A stretch of DNA of 64,000 bases from Neopararhizobium haloflavum (GTDB lineage Bacteria > Pseudomonadota > Alphaproteobacteria > Rhizobiales > Rhizobiaceae): NCBI RefSeq assembly GCF_002750855.1, contig NZ_NWUC01000007.1, forward strand, positions 1 to 64,000, given 5' to 3'. Positions 55,092 through 63,211 of the stretch are shown piece after piece; position 1 is the stretch's first letter; each line of letters begins with the position of its first letter. Below the pieces are notes generated by a model. That model saw only the letters and a program-made list of their open reading frames with translations, searched no databases and was not told the origin of the DNA. The position numbers and the translations under genes were made by a program.

Positions 55092-55810
55092 GCCGCTCCC
55101 CCCAGATAGGATTGGCGCACCTTGTCATTCAGCGCCAGATCCGCGCCGCTGCCGGACAGCACAATCGAGCCGGTTTCCATGACGAAGGCGGTATCGGCGA
55201 GATCAAGTGCCATGGCTGCGTTCTGTTCAATCAGCAGAATAGTAACGCCTCGCCGCCTGAGTTCAGCGATCACGTCGAAAATACGTTCGATCACCAGAGG
55301 CGCAAGACCCAGCGACGGTTCGTCAAGCAGCAAAAGCTTCGGCTGAGCGAGCAGCGCGCGCCCGAGCGCGAGCATCATCTGCTCCCCTCCCGAAAGCGAC
55401 CCCGCCATACCGCCAGACCGTTCGGCCAGAATTGGGAAAAGCTCCAGCACCTCCGCGGTCGTCTTTGATACAAGTTTCTGGTCGAGTTGGGCATAGGCGC
55501 CCATCTCGAGGTTTTCGCGCACCGTCATCGAATGGAAGATCTGCCGTCCCTCCGGGCAGTGGATCAGACCAGCTCGAACGATCTTTTCTGAAGGCGCAGA
55601 TGTCAGGTCCACTTCTTGCGCGTCGGGTCGGAAGACTGCCGTTCCGCTTCTTGGTCTCAAAAGTCCGGACAGCGTCAGCAAAGTTGTTGATTTTCCTGCG
55701 CCATTTGCACCGATGAGCGCTGCAATCTGCCCCTCTTCCACATTGAATGACACGTTCTTGATCACATGGGTCGCGCCGCGGAACACGTTGAGCTCTCGAA
55801 CCTCAAGCAT
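55088..55810 (-). CDS. Branched-chain amino acid-type ABC ATPase (LivF family)
   Basis: A 240-residue ATPase. Walker A is GANGAGKST, the signature LSGGEQMMLALGRALL, Walker B LLLLDEPSLGLAP, and the switch His is replaced by Q in LLIEQNA, normal for LivF. The ATG at 55810 (MLEVRELNVFRG) overlaps the LivG-type gene by eight bases; longer starts would run further into that gene. Confidence 0.94.
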   Translation of the reverse strand: MLEVRELNVFRGATHVIKNVSFNVEEGQIAALIGANGAGKSTTLLTLSGLLRPRSGTAVFRPDAQEVDLTSAPSEKIVRAGLIHCPEGRQIFHSMTVRENLEMGAYAQLDQKLVSKTTAEVLELFPILAERSGGMAGSLSGGEQMMLALGRALLAQPKLLLLDEPSLGLAPLVIERIFDVIAELRRRGVTILLIEQNAAMALDLADTAFVMETGSIVLSGSGADLALNDKVRQSYLGGAA

Positions 55811-56600
55811 TGGCCTTCGCCCTGCGCCTAGTGCCGAGGTAAGCCTCGATGACAGCTTCGTTCGTTTGCGCCTGCTGAGGCGCGCCTTCAAAAATGAGCG
55901 CCCCGCGATTGAGTACTTGCAGACGTTGGCAAAGGCCCATGATCAGGCTCATGTCGTGCTCGACCACCAGAATGGCGATGCCAAGGGTCTCGTTCACCTT
56001 GCGAATAAACGCCATGAGTTCAGACGTTTCCGAGGGATTGAGGCCGGCAGCCGGCTCGTCGAGCAACAGAACATCCGGTTGGGTCGCCAAGGCCCGGCCG
56101 ATTTCCACACGGCGCTGATCGCCATAGGAAAGATCGCCGGCCCGGCGAGCGGCAAGCGCTCCCAAGTCCAAGCTTTCGATCAGCCGATAGGCCTCGTTGC
56201 GCAGCGTTTGCTCCGCTCGCCAGAAACTTGGGAGTTGGAGCAGCGTCGAAACGGTTCCCGCAGCATGCCGGGCATGTCCGCCGCACATGATGTTTTCCGC
56301 CACCGTCAGATCGGCGAAAAGACGGATGTTCTGGAAGGTCCGAGCGAGTCCCGCTTTCGCGATGACGTGAGGCCGCGCGCCGGTAAGGTCGCGTCCGGCA
56401 ATCCGAATCCGGCCGGCCGTTGGTCGAAGGATCCCAGTTGCAAGATTGAACGCTGTCGTCTTGCCGGCGCCATTCGGTCCGATCAGCCCGACAAGATCAG
56501 CCTGCCGAAGAACCAGGTTGTAGCGATCCACGGCCAGCAAACCACCGAAGCGCTTGCTGAGGTCGTTGATCTCCAACTTGGGTGCGGCGTCTGCCTGCAA
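55803..56600 (-). CDS. Branched-chain amino acid-type ABC ATPase (LivG family)
   Basis: A 265-residue ATPase with Walker A GPNGAGKTT, the LivG-specific GLARTFQNIRLF segment, signature LSYGDQRRVEIGRAL, Walker B LLLLDEPAAGLNP and VVEHDMSLIM. The TTG at 56600 is chosen because AGGAG lies seven bases upstream and the ABC domain starts eight residues later; a TTG at 56654 has no ribosome site. First gene of the operon livG-F-H-M-isochorismatase. Its promoter region holds TTTGATACAT-type motifs shared with rpiR. Confidence 0.92.
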   Translation of the reverse strand: MQADAAPKLEINDLSKRFGGLLAVDRYNLVLRQADLVGLIGPNGAGKTTAFNLATGILRPTAGRIRIAGRDLTGARPHVIAKAGLARTFQNIRLFADLTVAENIMCGGHARHAAGTVSTLLQLPSFWRAEQTLRNEAYRLIESLDLGALAARRAGDLSYGDQRRVEIGRALATQPDVLLLDEPAAGLNPSETSELMAFIRKVNETLGIAILVVEHDMSLIMGLCQRLQVLNRGALIFEGAPQQAQTNEAVIEAYLGTRRRAKANA

Positions 56601-56656
56601 TGCGAAACTCCTATCGTGCCGAAGAAGATAGGCGGCTGGTCGTTTCGACGTCAACC

Positions 56657-56706
56657 AAAAGATACATATTGTAAATGAATTGGTTCATTTGTACGGTTTG
56701 ATACAT
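56657..56706. promoter_or_regulatory. Candidate RpiR operator in the LivG/amidohydrolase divergent region
   Basis: AAAGATACAT ends at 56666 and TTTGATACAT covers 56697-56706, the latter identical to the copy before rpiR. Between them AATGAA (56675-56680) and TTCATT (56685-56690) form an inverted repeat around TTGG. The block sits between the divergent LivG-type and formylglutamate-amidohydrolase-type genes, suitable for control of both. Confidence 0.55.
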
Positions 56707-56724
56707 TTATTGAGGAGGCGCGAT

Positions 56725-57513
56725 GTGTCGCAGGACAGAGCCATTGGCACCCTTTTGCAAGAAGGCGATCCGGATCCAACTGAAATCCTGTACCGTGAGG
56801 CGCAGTCTGACTTCTTTTTGATTTGCGAGCACGCGGGGCGGATGATTCCCGGTGCGCTCGGCGATATGGGACTGGGTGAAGATGACCGGCGGCGCCATAT
56901 CGCGTGGGACATCGGCGCACGCCAACTGGCGGTCGCACTGTCCCAACGACTGGGTTGCCCACTTTACATGCAGCGGTATTCCCGCCTCGTCTGCGACTGC
57001 AACCGGCGGCCGGATGTGCCGTCCTTCACGCCTGAGCGCAGTGAGGATACGATCGTGCCCGCCAATGTCGATCTTACAGCCGCACAGCGCCAAAAGAGGG
57101 CCGACGAGATATTCTGGCCATTTCATAACGCTGTTTCACAGGCATTGGGGCGACGAAAATCTGCGGGTCGGAAAACCAATCTCGTGACAATACATACCTT
57201 CACACCGGTATTCCAGGGTCGTACTCGACCGTGGGAGATCGGAGTCCTCTTCAATCGCGATCGCCGGTTCGCGCCTGCCATCGCCGAATGGCTGAAAGCG
57301 AACTCCGACCATATCATAGGCATCAACGAGCCCTATGCGGTCAGCGACGAAAGCGACTACGCCATTCCCGTCCACGGGGAAAATAACGGCCTTCCCTGCG
57401 TTGAGTTCGAGATTCGCAATGACCTCCTTTCGTCTGACGGATCGGTGGCCTATTGGTCCGAACTGTTGGAAAGAGCGCTTCGTGAAACGCGTCTTTCCTC
57501 TATTCGGTCGTAA
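56725..57513 (+). CDS. N-formylglutamate amidohydrolase family protein
   Basis: A 262-residue hydrolase of the HutG/FGase family. ICEHAGRMIPGALGDMGL, HIAWDIGARQLAVAL, YSRLVCDCNR, VTIHTFTPVFQGRTRPWEIGVLFNRD and CVEFEIRNDLL are the conserved zinc-enzyme segments. Classic members cleave N-formylglutamate to glutamate and formate. There is no histidine-degradation gene nearby, so here it may cleave another N-acyl or gamma-glutamyl compound. The GTG at 56725 is chosen: AGGAGG (56713-56718) lies six bases upstream. Upstream codons would run through the operator motif. Confidence 0.88.
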   Translation: MSQDRAIGTLLQEGDPDPTEILYREAQSDFFLICEHAGRMIPGALGDMGLGEDDRRRHIAWDIGARQLAVALSQRLGCPLYMQRYSRLVCDCNRRPDVPSFTPERSEDTIVPANVDLTAAQRQKRADEIFWPFHNAVSQALGRRKSAGRKTNLVTIHTFTPVFQGRTRPWEIGVLFNRDRRFAPAIAEWLKANSDHIIGINEPYAVSDESDYAIPVHGENNGLPCVEFEIRNDLLSSDGSVAYWSELLERALRETRLSSIRS

Positions 57514-57734
57514 CGAGAACGCACGCAGATATTTCATTGACCTAGACCCGTCCAAGAGAACAAGTCCGGTATGCCGCCATGGTTCGGATCAGCAGGGTGT
57601 GATGGAAAGGAAGGGGTGCGGCTTCGATAGCGAAAGGCCAATTTCGCTCCAGAAACCGCAATTCGCAGATCACCCGCCTATCCAGCGAACGGTGAAGTAC
57701 GCCCCTAATCGACGTCTCGCCGCGCCGGAAAGAG

Positions 57735-58337
57735 CTACCCACCCGACCTCGTCCCTTGAAGAAAAATCCTTACAGCCTGCTCGACCTGCCGTTCGATCTC
57801 GTCGTCATCGACGCTATCAAGGCAGCCGAAGAGCAGTTTGAGGCGCAGGGGTGATAGGACCATGCCCGAAAATTGTTCAGCCGCCAGTTTCGGATCATCG
57901 ATTTTCAGAACGCCGCGCTCCCGCAAACGGGCGAAGTAGATGGCCAGCCCCTCATGCGCCACTTCCGGACCTGCCGCGAAATAGCGTCGGCCCAGTTCGG
58001 GAAACCGGCGCGCCTCGGCGGTGAAGAGACGGTGCATCGCGACGATGTCCGGTTGCAGGACGGCTCGCGCATAGGCGCGCGCATGATCGATCAGGGTTTC
58101 ATAGACGTCACCGTCCCGACCGGGACCTGCGAGCGGCGCCAGAAGCCGGTCGCAGACGTCTTTAAGTAGGAAGACGAAAAGCTCTTCCTTCCCGCCGAAG
58201 TGACTGTAGATGGTCGGCTTGGAAACGTTCGCCGCGCGCGCGATCTCGTCCACCGATACGCCGGCGTAACCGTGATTGACGAAGAGATGGATGGCGGCCT
58301 CCCGGATCCGGCTCCGGGCCGCCCTTGGTGCCTTCAT
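57735..58337 (-). CDS. TetR family transcriptional regulator
   Basis: A 200-residue repressor. The helix-turn-helix is at about 10-56 (RIREAAIHLFVNHGYAGVSVDEIARAANVSKPTIYSHFGGKEELF), and the C-terminal TetR_C-type ligand domain follows. The ATG at 58337 has GAGGG eight bases upstream; a GTG at 58355 overlaps the alpha/beta hydrolase stop. It is the last gene of the ABC-transporter/hydrolase operon and is the obvious candidate to bind the perfect palindrome at 62537-62563 in that operon's promoter. Confidence 0.92.
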   Translation of the reverse strand: MKAPRAARSRIREAAIHLFVNHGYAGVSVDEIARAANVSKPTIYSHFGGKEELFVFLLKDVCDRLLAPLAGPGRDGDVYETLIDHARAYARAVLQPDIVAMHRLFTAEARRFPELGRRYFAAGPEVAHEGLAIYFARLRERGVLKIDDPKLAAEQFSGMVLSPLRLKLLFGCLDSVDDDEIERQVEQAVRIFLQGTRSGG

Positions 58338-58347
58338 GGCAGTACCC

Positions 58348-59187
58348 TCAGCCACTTCGAACGCCGTCGCTGAGGGTCTTAAAGCGGCGCGGCTTCAGAA
58401 AGGACAACATGGCCGCATTGAATGCTTCGGGCTGCTCGATGTTCACCAGGTGTCCCGCATTGGGGATGATGGTGAGTTCGGCTCCGGTGATGCGGTCCGC
58501 GATATGCCTGCCAATATCGGGCGGCGTCAGCCGGTCGTCTTCGCCGACGATCACATGTGTGGGAACGCGGATATCCTCAAGCCTTTCATGATTGGGTGAG
58601 CGAACGGTGGCCTCGATCGACTTTATGTAACTCTCCTTGTGGAGAGCGGTCATGCTTTCGACAAGACGTTGATAGGCGGCTTCGGACGCCTTTGGGCCGA
58701 TAAGCGTTTTGGCCACCGGTCCGGCGATATCTTTGGGTTCCATCCCGTTCATGAGCGGTTCTTTGCGAAGCCGTATAAACTCCGCCTTCTTTTCTTCCGA
58801 GAGATGGCCAAACCCTGGATGCGTGTCGATTAGCGTCAGCGACAGAATACGATCGGGGTATTTCTCTGCCAGATCCATTGCGATCCGCCCACCCATCGAG
58901 AGGCCCGCGATATGGGCCTTTGCCGCGCCGAAATGATCGAGAACCCGAATGACGTCGTGGGTGTAGTCCGAAAACTCCAGTGGCCCGTCATAATCGTCCG
59001 ATCCTCCGTAACCGCGCGCATCCCAGGCGACGACATGGAAATGACGGGCCAGTTGAGAGATCTGCTCGGCCCAGTTGGTGCGGTTGCCTCCGATGCCGTG
59101 CATCAAAAGCAGCAATTCTCCAGAGCCGGCGTGATCGACACAGATCCTTGGCGCCGACCCGATCAAATCGGTCTTGATGTCGCTCAT
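58348..59187 (-). CDS. Alpha/beta hydrolase (lactonase/esterase type)
   Basis: A 279-residue cytosolic hydrolase. The nucleophile is Ser97 in GLSMGG, the acid is an Asp in IVGEDDRLTPP near 228, and the base is the His in NAGHLVN near 256; the oxyanion region is LMHGIGGNRTNW. Sequence style is closest to enol-lactonases and carboxylesterases (PcaD-like). GGGAGAG precedes the ATG at 59187. The operon position, right after the two permeases, suggests that it cleaves an imported ester, lactone or C-C bond. Confidence 0.9.
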   Translation of the reverse strand: MSDIKTDLIGSAPRICVDHAGSGELLLLMHGIGGNRTNWAEQISQLARHFHVVAWDARGYGGSDDYDGPLEFSDYTHDVIRVLDHFGAAKAHIAGLSMGGRIAMDLAEKYPDRILSLTLIDTHPGFGHLSEEKKAEFIRLRKEPLMNGMEPKDIAGPVAKTLIGPKASEAAYQRLVESMTALHKESYIKSIEATVRSPNHERLEDIRVPTHVIVGEDDRLTPPDIGRHIADRITGAELTIIPNAGHLVNIEQPEAFNAAMLSFLKPRRFKTLSDGVRSG

Positions 59188-59189
59188 GG

Positions 59190-59969
59190 TCACTCTCCCT
59201 TGTTGAACGAATATTGGCGCGCCAGCGGCCGCAGTAACAGCGCATCGACCGTGCCGAAAATCAGGACGATCGCTAGGCAGCAGGCAAAGACGAGCGCGGC
59301 ATCGGCCCGGATCTGGCCCTGCATCAACAGATATCCGAGTCCAGACGACGCCCCGAACAGTTCGGACACCAGCGCCACCTTCCAGGCAATTCCGTAGGCG
59401 ATCCGCAAGGACGCGATGAAGAAGGGCATCATCAGCGGCAGCGTCACTTTCATGAACATGAGCCGCCGCGAACGCGTGAAACTCCGACCCATTTCCGTGA
59501 GCTCCACATCCGCCTGCTTGAGGCCGGACAGGATGCCGATCAGACAGAACGGCAGCACGATCGCCACCTGGATGAAGATGACGGTCAGGTTGGAGATACC
59601 GAACCAGATGACCGCGAGGATCGCCCAACCCACTGAGGGAAAGCTATTGAGAAACGTCAGAAGCCGCCGTTCTACGGTCTCGTCGAGGATGGGGAACGCC
59701 CTTGTCAGAAGCGCCAGGGCCATGGCGATCGTCATGGCGATCGTGACGGCGGCACCGATCCGCAAGAAACTGATGACGACATGGTCGAAAAGTCGCGGGT
59801 CGCTGACGAAAGCGACGAGCTTCCAAAAGACGGCATCGGGCGTCGGCATCACAAATGCCGGCAGGCCCTGGGCGAAGAACCACCAAGCGACGATCATGAA
59901 GATCACCGAGACGTCGGCGACGCCCCATCCGATCAAGCTCTGGTAGCGGCTCAGCGGCTGTTCAGTCAC
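59190..59969 (-). CDS. ABC transporter permease (SsuC/TauC family)
   Basis: A 259-residue permease with six predicted TM segments. The coupling motif is FTRSRRLMFMKVTLPLMMPFFIASLRIAYGIAWKVALVSELFGASSGLGY, matching the nitrate/sulfonate/taurine class. It overlaps the other permease gene by eight bases. Having two different SsuC-type permeases in one operon implies a heterodimeric channel, as in some pyrimidine/thiamine-precursor importers. Confidence 0.92.
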   Translation of the reverse strand: MTEQPLSRYQSLIGWGVADVSVIFMIVAWWFFAQGLPAFVMPTPDAVFWKLVAFVSDPRLFDHVVISFLRIGAAVTIAMTIAMALALLTRAFPILDETVERRLLTFLNSFPSVGWAILAVIWFGISNLTVIFIQVAIVLPFCLIGILSGLKQADVELTEMGRSFTRSRRLMFMKVTLPLMMPFFIASLRIAYGIAWKVALVSELFGASSGLGYLLMQGQIRADAALVFACCLAIVLIFGTVDALLLRPLARQYSFNKGE

Positions 59970-60753
59970 GCGAGAACCTCCGAGCGATCCGGCGCTGCAT
60001 CGGAGCGAACACGGTGACTTCCACGAGATAGACGAAGGCGATGATGAAGGCGATAATCGCGAAGATTATCTCGGTGTCGAACTCCTGCCTGGCGACGTTC
60101 AACTGGTAGCCAATGCCCGCGTTGCCGCCGAACAATTCGGCCGTCAGAACAACCTTCCACGCCACACCGAACGATGTCCTCAGTGTGGCGAAGAAGTAAG
60201 GTGCCAACATCGGCAGCGTGAGCAAGCGAAAGTGCATCCAGCGATTGCGTGTGAGACTTCTGCCCAGTTCCCTGATCTCGCCGTCCAGTTCTATCAGGCC
60301 GGTGCGAATGTTGATGACCGAAAACGGAATGAGGATCATCGTGACGGCGAAGATCACAGTCGTTGAATTCACACCAAACCAGAGTATCGACAGGAACAGC
60401 CAACCAATGCCCGAGAACGCATTGAGGAATGGTGTGATCCGCCCGTCGATCAGGCGTCGCAACGGCCACAGGGACTGCGCAGCCATGGCAAGTGCAAGGC
60501 CGATCACGAAAGCCAACCCGATCGACGATACGACATGAAAGAACGACATCATCAACTGGCGGCGTAGCGTGGCGGTTGTCACAATCTCCCACATGCCAGC
60601 GGCGACCAGCCCCGGTCCCGGAAGCTGGTAGGCGGGAACGGTCTGACTGTAGAGCCACCAGAGGCCGAGAGCCGCGAGACTGAAGCCATGCGCGACCCAC
60701 TTGCCCCGCCGCCGCGTTCGGGCGACGGGCATCTGACTGGTGGAGATTGCCAC
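59962..60753 (-). CDS. ABC transporter permease (SsuC/TauC family)
   Basis: A 263-residue permease related to its neighbour. TM segments start near residue 22; the coupling motif is LTRNRWMHFRLLTLPMLAPYFFATLRTSFGVAWKVVLTAELFGGNAGIGY. The GTG at 60753 lies two bases after the binding-protein stop and is preferred; an ATG seven codons later (60732) is possible. The N-terminal tail is Arg-rich (ARTRRRGK). Works with the permease at 59190 and the ATPase at 61765. Confidence 0.9.
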   Translation of the reverse strand: MAISTSQMPVARTRRRGKWVAHGFSLAALGLWWLYSQTVPAYQLPGPGLVAAGMWEIVTTATLRRQLMMSFFHVVSSIGLAFVIGLALAMAAQSLWPLRRLIDGRITPFLNAFSGIGWLFLSILWFGVNSTTVIFAVTMILIPFSVINIRTGLIELDGEIRELGRSLTRNRWMHFRLLTLPMLAPYFFATLRTSFGVAWKVVLTAELFGGNAGIGYQLNVARQEFDTEIIFAIIAFIIAFVYLVEVTVFAPMQRRIARRFSRD

Positions 60754-60755
60754 CG

Positions 60756-61739
60756 CTATTCCGTTTCGCGCACTGTGTCTGCCCAGACGGCGTCTTCTGC
60801 CGGTTCGACCTCTTCTTCGAGGACGCCGAGTTCTTTTGCTTCGCGCCATAGAATGTCGATGGCTTCGATGTCCTGATCAGAAACAAGAACAGGAATGCTC
60901 GAAAAGGATGAGAACCAGGTTTCGAAGAACTGAGGGTCAATCCCTTCCTGCTCGCCGACGGCTGCGAAGACCTCGTCAGGGTTTTCGAGCGCATAGTCGA
61001 CGGAGGCCCTGACAAGGCGCAGGAACTCCTGATAGACTTCCGGGTCCGCCGCCAACTTGTCGGAATAGCCCGCAAGCACGGCGGACACCATGCGTACGCC
61101 GAATTCTTCCGTCAGGGCCTCGCCGGCCTTGGCGATGGAGCGGAAATCACCGGTCTGCATCGCCTCATAGGCTTGGGCGTGAATGAGCGTTGCTGCATCG
61201 ACATTGCCGGAGGCAAGCGCCGCCGGCATCGCAGGAGCAGGCATCTCAACGAACTCGACGCTGCCTCCCGTCGTCGCGACATCGAAGTCCCAGGCGTTGG
61301 CCATGGCGATACGGATGAGCGTGATGCCCGCAGAACCTATCGAGTAAACCGCAAGGCGGCGTCCTTCCAGGTCCTCGATGCTTTCGATGTCGCTGTCGGC
61401 GTCGACCCAGATGTCGGCGCCCTGACCGGATTCGTGGTAGCGCAGACCAACGCCAATGATTTCCAGTTCGAGGCCGCGCGCATTGCCGCGAGGAATGGCC
61501 ATCGCGGCCGTTTCAATGACGTCATAGGTCCGTGCCGCCGTCGCCTGGATCAACGCAGGAATGTCGAGAGGCTGCGCCTCCACCTCGATCGTGTCGGATG
61601 TCACCAGACCTTCGCGCATTGCGTAGAGCGCCGCCTCGTGGCTCGGATCGGCAAGATAGCCGAATGTAACGGTACGCTCCTGCGCGTGTGCCGGGCTCAA
61701 CACGAAGGCCGCCAGAAATGCCAGTGCAGTTCGTTTCAT
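60756..61739 (-). CDS. ABC transporter substrate-binding protein (SsuA/TauA/NMT1 type)
   Basis: A 327-residue periplasmic protein with a signal peptide at about 1-19 (MKRTALAFLAAFVLSPAHA). The mature part begins QERTVTFGYLADPSHEAALYAM and shows RRLAVYSIGSAGITLIRIAMA and ALASGNVDAATLIHAQAYEAM, as in NMT1-like proteins. These bind sulfonates, nitrate, aromatic acids or pyrimidine precursors; the ligand here is unknown. The ATG at 61739 has AAGGGG upstream. The C-terminus is acidic. Confidence 0.9.
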   Translation of the reverse strand: MKRTALAFLAAFVLSPAHAQERTVTFGYLADPSHEAALYAMREGLVTSDTIEVEAQPLDIPALIQATAARTYDVIETAAMAIPRGNARGLELEIIGVGLRYHESGQGADIWVDADSDIESIEDLEGRRLAVYSIGSAGITLIRIAMANAWDFDVATTGGSVEFVEMPAPAMPAALASGNVDAATLIHAQAYEAMQTGDFRSIAKAGEALTEEFGVRMVSAVLAGYSDKLAADPEVYQEFLRLVRASVDYALENPDEVFAAVGEQEGIDPQFFETWFSSFSSIPVLVSDQDIEAIDILWREAKELGVLEEEVEPAEDAVWADTVRETE

Positions 61740-61764
61740 GGTTCCGTTCCCCTTTATGTGTGTT

Positions 61765-62526
61765 TCAGATCTTGGCTTCACCGAGTTCATCGAACAGGGC
61801 GATCAGTTCGTTGCGTCTTGCAAGGAGTGCCCGGTCGACCAGGACCTCACGCGGACGTGGATGATCGACACCAAGGACTGCCTGGATACGGCCCGGCTTG
61901 TTAGAGAACACAACGATGCGGTCCGCCAAATAGAGCGCCTCGTCCATGTCGTGCGTGACGAAGACGACGGTCTTGCCCGATCCCGTCCACAGCTCAAGAA
62001 TCTGGTCACGCAACCGGACGCGAGTGTTCGGGTCGAGGGCCGAAAACGGTTCATCCATCAGGATGATATCGGGATCGAGCGCAAGAGCGCGAGCGATGGA
62101 AACGCGTTGCTTTTCGCCGCCTGACAGCATCACTGGCATCTTGTGAAGGTCCCGCCCGAGACCGACCCTTTCCATCTGGCGTCGCGCCCGGTCCTCCCGT
62201 TCATTTTTGGGCATGCTGGGATGCCGCAGCTCAAGGCCGAACGCGGCGTTCGACAGCGCGTCCCGCCAAGGCAGCAGCCGCGGTTGTTGGAAGATGAATG
62301 CGATCTGGTCCCAACTGCGCTCTGGCGGTAGCCCGGATATCTCGATCGTGCCGCGCTGCAGGGGCAAAAGGTCCCCCATCAAGCGAAGCGCCGTCGACTT
62401 GCCGCATCCTGACGGACCGAGAAGGCAAACGAACTCACCTTTCTCCACCGCGAACGAAATGTCGTCGTAGATGGCCACGCCGCCGAGATCGAGACCGATC
62501 CGGTCAAATCGGATAGCTGGCTGCAC
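61765..62526 (-). CDS. ABC transporter ATPase (SsuB/TauB family)
   Basis: A 253-residue ATPase. Walker A is [10 protein letters not shown]-loop FIFQQPRLLPWRDALSNAAFGLEL, signature LSGGEKQRVSIARA, Walker B IILMDEPFSALDP and switch THDMDEAL, typical of the nitrate/taurine/sulfonate group. The GTG at 62526 is chosen because GGAGG lies five bases upstream; an upstream TTG at 62583 would place the operator inside the coding region and coincides with the -35 element. First gene of the operon ATPase-binding protein-permease-permease-hydrolase-TetR. Confidence 0.93.
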   Translation of the reverse strand: MQPAIRFDRIGLDLGGVAIYDDISFAVEKGEFVCLLGPSGCGKSTALRLMGDLLPLQRGTIEISGLPPERSWDQIAFIFQQPRLLPWRDALSNAAFGLELRHPSMPKNEREDRARRQMERVGLGRDLHKMPVMLSGGEKQRVSIARALALDPDIILMDEPFSALDPNTRVRLRDQILELWTGSGKTVVFVTHDMDEALYLADRIVVFSNKPGRIQAVLGVDHPRPREVLVDRALLARRNELIALFDELGEAKI

Positions 62527-62536
62527 TTCACCCTCC

Positions 62537-62583
62537 GACTTTACTACTCGGTTTAGTAAAGTCGCCGCTTGAGCGCTTGTCAA
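62537..62583 (-). promoter_or_regulatory. Promoter and TetR-type operator of the ABC transporter operon
   Basis: GACTTTACTA (62537-62546) and TAGTAAAGTC (62554-62563) form a perfect 10-bp inverted repeat around seven bases. On the minus strand TTGACA (62583-62578) is followed after 17 bases by TTTACT (62560-62555), so the repeat overlaps the -10 element. This is the classic layout for repression by the TetR protein encoded at the end of the operon. Confidence 0.85.
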
Positions 62584-62797
62584 TCAATAACGACGGGCTT
62601 CAAGCGTTGGCTGCAGCTTGGCCAGTTTAGCACGCTTGATCGTGGGTGGGATGGCGCTCCAATGCGTGACGCGTCTACTGGCCGATGATCGAAACCCATG
62701 ACACGCGGTATTTACAGAAGATACCTTGGCAAAGACTGCCTGTTTGAGAACGGCTCCTGTCTTCAGCTCACCAGTTAACAAGTCATCGACAGGTGCA

Positions 62798-63211
62798 TCA
62801 ACCGCTGCGTAGGATGGTAACCTCTCCAACCGATGGATCGACGATCAATCGGTCGCCAGTCCTGATGAGGTCGGTCACATCGCCGTCGTCGAAACGATCG
62901 CACATGGATAAGTTTGCTAATGCTGCGCCCTGCGCAAGAATGGTGTTGGCGCGATTGAACAGGATCGCCGCCGGAAACAGCCCGCGCTCCTTCATTTCGT
63001 GCAGCATCCAGGCGGACGCGACCCCACCCTTCGCGGTGTCGAAGACCAAAACCTTTCCATGGTAGCTTTCACCGGCGAGTGCGTGGTCTGGCCTGGAAAA
63101 CACGCCCTTGATCCTGTCGAGATCGTATCGCGCAGAGAAATTGTCCTTCGCGACCAACGCGTCTGCCTCAACCTTCTCGCCCATTCCAACATGGCATTTG
63201 AGCGTCTTCAT
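62798..63211 (-). CDS. Aconitase X swivel-domain small subunit (DUF126)
   Basis: A 137-residue swivel-domain protein of the DUF126 family. LDRIKGVFSRPDHALAGESYHGKVLVFDTAKGGVASAWMLHEMKERGLFPAAILFNRANTILAQGAALA follows the family pattern of phosphate-loop and substrate residues. In two-subunit aconitase X enzymes it pairs with the catalytic subunit encoded just upstream. The ATG at 63211 shares one base with the large-subunit stop (TGATG), showing translational coupling. Confidence 0.85.
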   Translation of the reverse strand: MKTLKCHVGMGEKVEADALVAKDNFSARYDLDRIKGVFSRPDHALAGESYHGKVLVFDTAKGGVASAWMLHEMKERGLFPAAILFNRANTILAQGAALANLSMCDRFDDGDVTDLIRTGDRLIVDPSVGEVTILRSG

